Below, in pieces: positions 14,271-16,251 of a DNA stretch of 16,251 nucleotides. The notes beneath the pieces were generated by a model. It saw only the letters and a list, made by a program, of their open reading frames with translations. It ran no database searches and was not told the DNA's origin. The DNA lies in the NCBI GenBank assembly GCA_002713555.1, contig PATG01000067.1, positions 21,630-37,880 on the forward strand, written 5' to 3'. The stretch is from Planctomycetaceae bacterium (GTDB lineage Bacteria > Planctomycetota > Planctomycetia > Pirellulales > Lacipirellulaceae). Position 1 is the first letter of the stretch. Each line of letters opens with the position of its first letter. A program made the translations under genes and the position numbers.

Positions 14271-14344
14271 TTCTCTCCCCAATCCCAAGGCGCAGGTTCG
14301 CAATCCGTTCTCGTGAGAGCCCGCCTTAACCATCCCCTCCTGCG

Positions 14345-15628
14345 GTGAGTATTCTTGTGGTGCATGTAATTCCAGATGTTGCCTGCACGGTATGTGGTTG
14401 TGTATGCGATGACCTGACGCTTCATATCGAAGAGGGCCGGGTAGCCAGGGCAGAGCGTGCCTGCGAGCTCAGCGAACCGTGGTTGCTGGAGCAAGACTCT
14501 GCGAGTGATCGGACACCCCTTGTTGCTGGGAAACACGCTTCGTTCGAATCGGCAATCGCTACCGCTGCAAAAATCCTCACTGCCGGTCGGGCACCGCTCC
14601 TTTATGGTCTGTCATCCAGCAGCACGGCAGGACAACGGGCCGCATGCCGCCTGTCAGATCTGATGGGTGCCACCATCGATACTACGGCCTCAACATGCCA
14701 TGCTCCATCAATCGTAGCCCTGCAAGTAGTCGGTGAAAGCACTGCGACCTTGGGAGAGATAAAAAACCGAGCAGATTTAATTCTCTACTGGGGAAGTAAT
14801 CCATTGAAGAGCCATCCTCGCCATGTTGAGCGCTATGTCGAAGCGACTGGGATGTTTGTGACTGGTGGGCGCAAGGATCGTCATCTGGTTGTGGTGGACA
14901 GCAAGCAGACGGCCACCGCAGAGATTGCGGACCGTTTTGTTAAGGTTGATCCTGGCAAAGACTTTGAACTCATCTGGGCAATACGTACCTTGCTCCAGGG
15001 CAAGACCCTCAAGGAGTCTGTCGTGGCAGGTGTTACACGGGAAGAGATTGTAGCGCTGACCAATGCAATGAAGTCCTGTCGCTACGGGACACTGTTTTTT
15101 GGATTGGGATTAACCCAGCATGGCGTGACCCATGCAAATGTAGAAGCACTGATACGGCTGGTGACAGATCTCAATAGCCATGTACGTTTTGTGATCAGGC
15201 GGATGCGTGTGCCGGGAGACGTGGCGGGTGCCGACAGTGTGCTATGTTGGCAAACGGGTTTTCCGTTTAGTGTTAATCTTGCTCGTGGTTACCCGCGGTA
15301 TAATCCGGGTGAATACACGGGAGGAAGGCTTCTGGAGCAGCAAGAAGTCGATGCTGTCTTGTTTTTGGGAACCGATGGCATCCCCAAGCTGTCGGATCAG
15401 GCGCTTCGACATTTGGAAACCATTCCTGCTATTGTTGTGGGCCATAGCCCAGCGGAGCAGTTTTCGTGGGCAGATGTTTGTATCCCGACAGCCACGTATG
15501 GAGTGCATCGTGCGGGAACCGCTTATCGGATGGATGAGGTACCTATCCCCCTGCGCCGTGTGCTGGAGAGCCCACTGCCCAGCGATGCAGAAGTCCTGCA
15601 GAAGATACAGGCGATGTGCAGCACTTAG
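14345..15628 (+). CDS. Formylmethanofuran dehydrogenase subunit B, second copy (FhcB/FwdB-like)
   Basis: This 427-residue paralogue of the FwdB at 5343-6686 aligns along its whole length (about 40-50% identical by eye). ACTVCGCVCDD (Cys14, 17, 19, 21) and RAC (Cys40) repeat the Fe-S pattern, and TASTCHAPS keeps the metal-ligand Cys118 and His119. GSNPLKSHPRHV and RGYPRYNPGEY are shared. It differs from copy 1 where RGHGNVTGAD becomes RVPGDVAGAD, followed by SVLCWQTGFPFSVNLARGYP, a form that from memory is closer to bacterial Fhc proteins. The start is GTG 14345 (GTG 14357 and 14360 are alternatives); no Shine-Dalgarno is evident. It is divergent from moeA and 39 bases ahead of the SUMF1-like gene. 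It could be the catalytic subunit of a second complex, or an Fhc structural subunit. No second fwdA/C/D is in the window. Confidence 0.9.
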   Translation: MSILVVHVIPDVACTVCGCVCDDLTLHIEEGRVARAERACELSEPWLLEQDSASDRTPLVAGKHASFESAIATAAKILTAGRAPLLYGLSSSSTAGQRAACRLSDLMGATIDTTASTCHAPSIVALQVVGESTATLGEIKNRADLILYWGSNPLKSHPRHVERYVEATGMFVTGGRKDRHLVVVDSKQTATAEIADRFVKVDPGKDFELIWAIRTLLQGKTLKESVVAGVTREEIVALTNAMKSCRYGTLFFGLGLTQHGVTHANVEALIRLVTDLNSHVRFVIRRMRVPGDVAGADSVLCWQTGFPFSVNLARGYPRYNPGEYTGGRLLEQQEVDAVLFLGTDGIPKLSDQALRHLETIPAIVVGHSPAEQFSWADVCIPTATYGVHRAGTAYRMDEVPIPLRRVLESPLPSDAEVLQKIQAMCST

Positions 15629-15667
15629 CTGCGAAGTCGAGCAGCAAGATTTGCAAAAAGAGACTCT

Positions 15668-16251
15668 GTGATACGACAAGACTTTATATCGGTGGGCGTT
15701 TCGAGCCTGGTTGTGACTTTAGGCCTGGTCGTGACTTTAGGTTTGCAGGTTCCCGTCCATGCTGAAAGTTCTGCCCCGGTAACGGATAAGGACGCTCAAG
15801 CAAATCAGGCTACCCGTCCGCCGATCCAGATGTCTCGCTATACCCAGAAGATCCCTGGTACAGAAATCACATTTGAAATGATTCCGGTCCAGGGTGGCAC
15901 TTTTGTGATGGGGAGCCCTGAAAATGAAGAAGGACACCAAACGGACGAAGGGCCACAGCTGCTGGTTCGTGTGCAGCCGTTTTGGATGGGCAAGTGCGAA
16001 GTCACCTGGCAAGAATATCGTGCCTTCATGAATCTTTATTATGCCTTTAAGAGCCTGGATACACAGAGGAGCAATTTAGCGCATGCAGGTGAGTTGACTG
16101 GTAAAGCAAAAAGTTTGAAATCCTTGCAACAATTTTTGACGCAGGAATCGATAGAAGTCGATGGTGTCACCTGCCCGACCCCGCTCTACGATCCCGACAC
16201 GACCTATATGGCGGGCGGAGGGCAAAAAAAAAACACGGTGACGATGCGCCA
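15668..16251 (+). CDS. Secreted SUMF1/formylglycine-generating-enzyme family protein, N-terminal part
   Basis: The frame from GTG 15668 runs off the right edge after 194 residues. A signal peptide is visible (core from V9 to V30, signal-peptidase site VHA at 30-32), so export is expected. After a linker, EMIPVQGGTFVMGSPENEEGH (start about residue 70), DEGPQLLV and FWMGKCEVTWQEYRAFM form the N-terminal half of the FGE-sulfatase (SUMF1) domain, and CPTPLYDPDTTY then VTMR continue it. True members oxidise a sulfatase Cys to formylglycine; many bacterial members have other roles or are lectin-like. Catalytic cysteines would lie beyond the edge. Planctomycetes carry many such proteins along with many sulfatases. 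A run of ten A at 16224-16233 keeps the frame. The weak AAGAG site 5-6 bases upstream supports the GTG. Confidence 0.85.
   Translation, partial: MIRQDFISVGVSSLVVTLGLVVTLGLQVPVHAESSAPVTDKDAQANQATRPPIQMSRYTQKIPGTEITFEMIPVQGGTFVMGSPENEEGHQTDEGPQLLVRVQPFWMGKCEVTWQEYRAFMNLYYAFKSLDTQRSNLAHAGELTGKAKSLKSLQQFLTQESIEVDGVTCPTPLYDPDTTYMAGGGQKKNTVTMR
15707..15742 (+). repeat. Tandem 18-base duplication within the signal peptide
   Basis: Two adjacent 18-base units, 15707-15724 and 15725-15742, differ at two third-codon positions. Each encodes LVVTLG, so the signal peptide core reads LVVTLGLVVTLG. It is an in-frame duplication lengthening the hydrophobic segment of the SUMF1-like protein. Confidence 0.7.

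Overview
The window looks like a chromosomal segment of a planctomycete (Planctomycetota, possibly Pirellulales). This is inferred from bacterial formylmethanofuran dehydrogenase (Fwd/Fhc) genes, a planctomycete-style secreted formylglycine-generating-enzyme (SUMF1-like) protein, frequent GTG/TTG starts with few Shine-Dalgarno sites, and a mid-range base composition. No rRNA, tRNA, insertion sequence or CRISPR array was seen.

Layout. Positions 1-2433 are on the minus strand: the N-terminus of a quinone-oxidoreductase-type dehydrogenase (cut by the window edge) lies downstream of a complete tungstate-type ABC importer in the order tupA-tupB-tupC. Divergent from it, on the plus strand, run moaD, an aldehyde ferredoxin oxidoreductase (aor), fwdD, fwdB and fwdA (2670-8354). 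mobA follows on the minus strand (8404-9045), then fwdC on the plus strand (9234-10049). mobA therefore splits the fwd set. The mobA-fwdC gap holds two strong inverted repeats and a short tandem repeat. Next come a PlsC-type acyltransferase interrupted by an in-frame TGA, a threonine-dehydrogenase-like short-chain (SDR) protein, and a convergent orphan secreted protein. After a 422-base non-coding stretch come moeA (minus) and, divergent from it, a second fwdB-like gene, followed by the SUMF1-like gene cut by the right edge.

How it fits together. The central theme is a tungsten/molybdenum bis-pterin module. It combines oxyanion uptake (TupABC), pterin dithiolene sulfur supply (MoaD), metal insertion (MoeA), nucleotide attachment (MobA), and the enzymes likely to use the cofactor: AOR and an archaeal-type formylmethanofuran dehydrogenase. 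FwdA, FwdB, FwdC and FwdD are all encoded. Both FwdB copies keep the Cys/His pair and the Fe-S cysteines expected of a metal-containing enzyme, unlike the cofactor-less Fhc complex described in methylotrophic proteobacteria. The polyferredoxin subunits (FwdE/F/G) and the downstream formyltransferase, cyclohydrolase and dehydrogenase of the methanopterin C1 pathway are not in this window. A reasonable inference is a planctomycete C1 branch in which aldehyde oxidation and formyl-methanofuran/formate interconversion share one metal cofactor supply.
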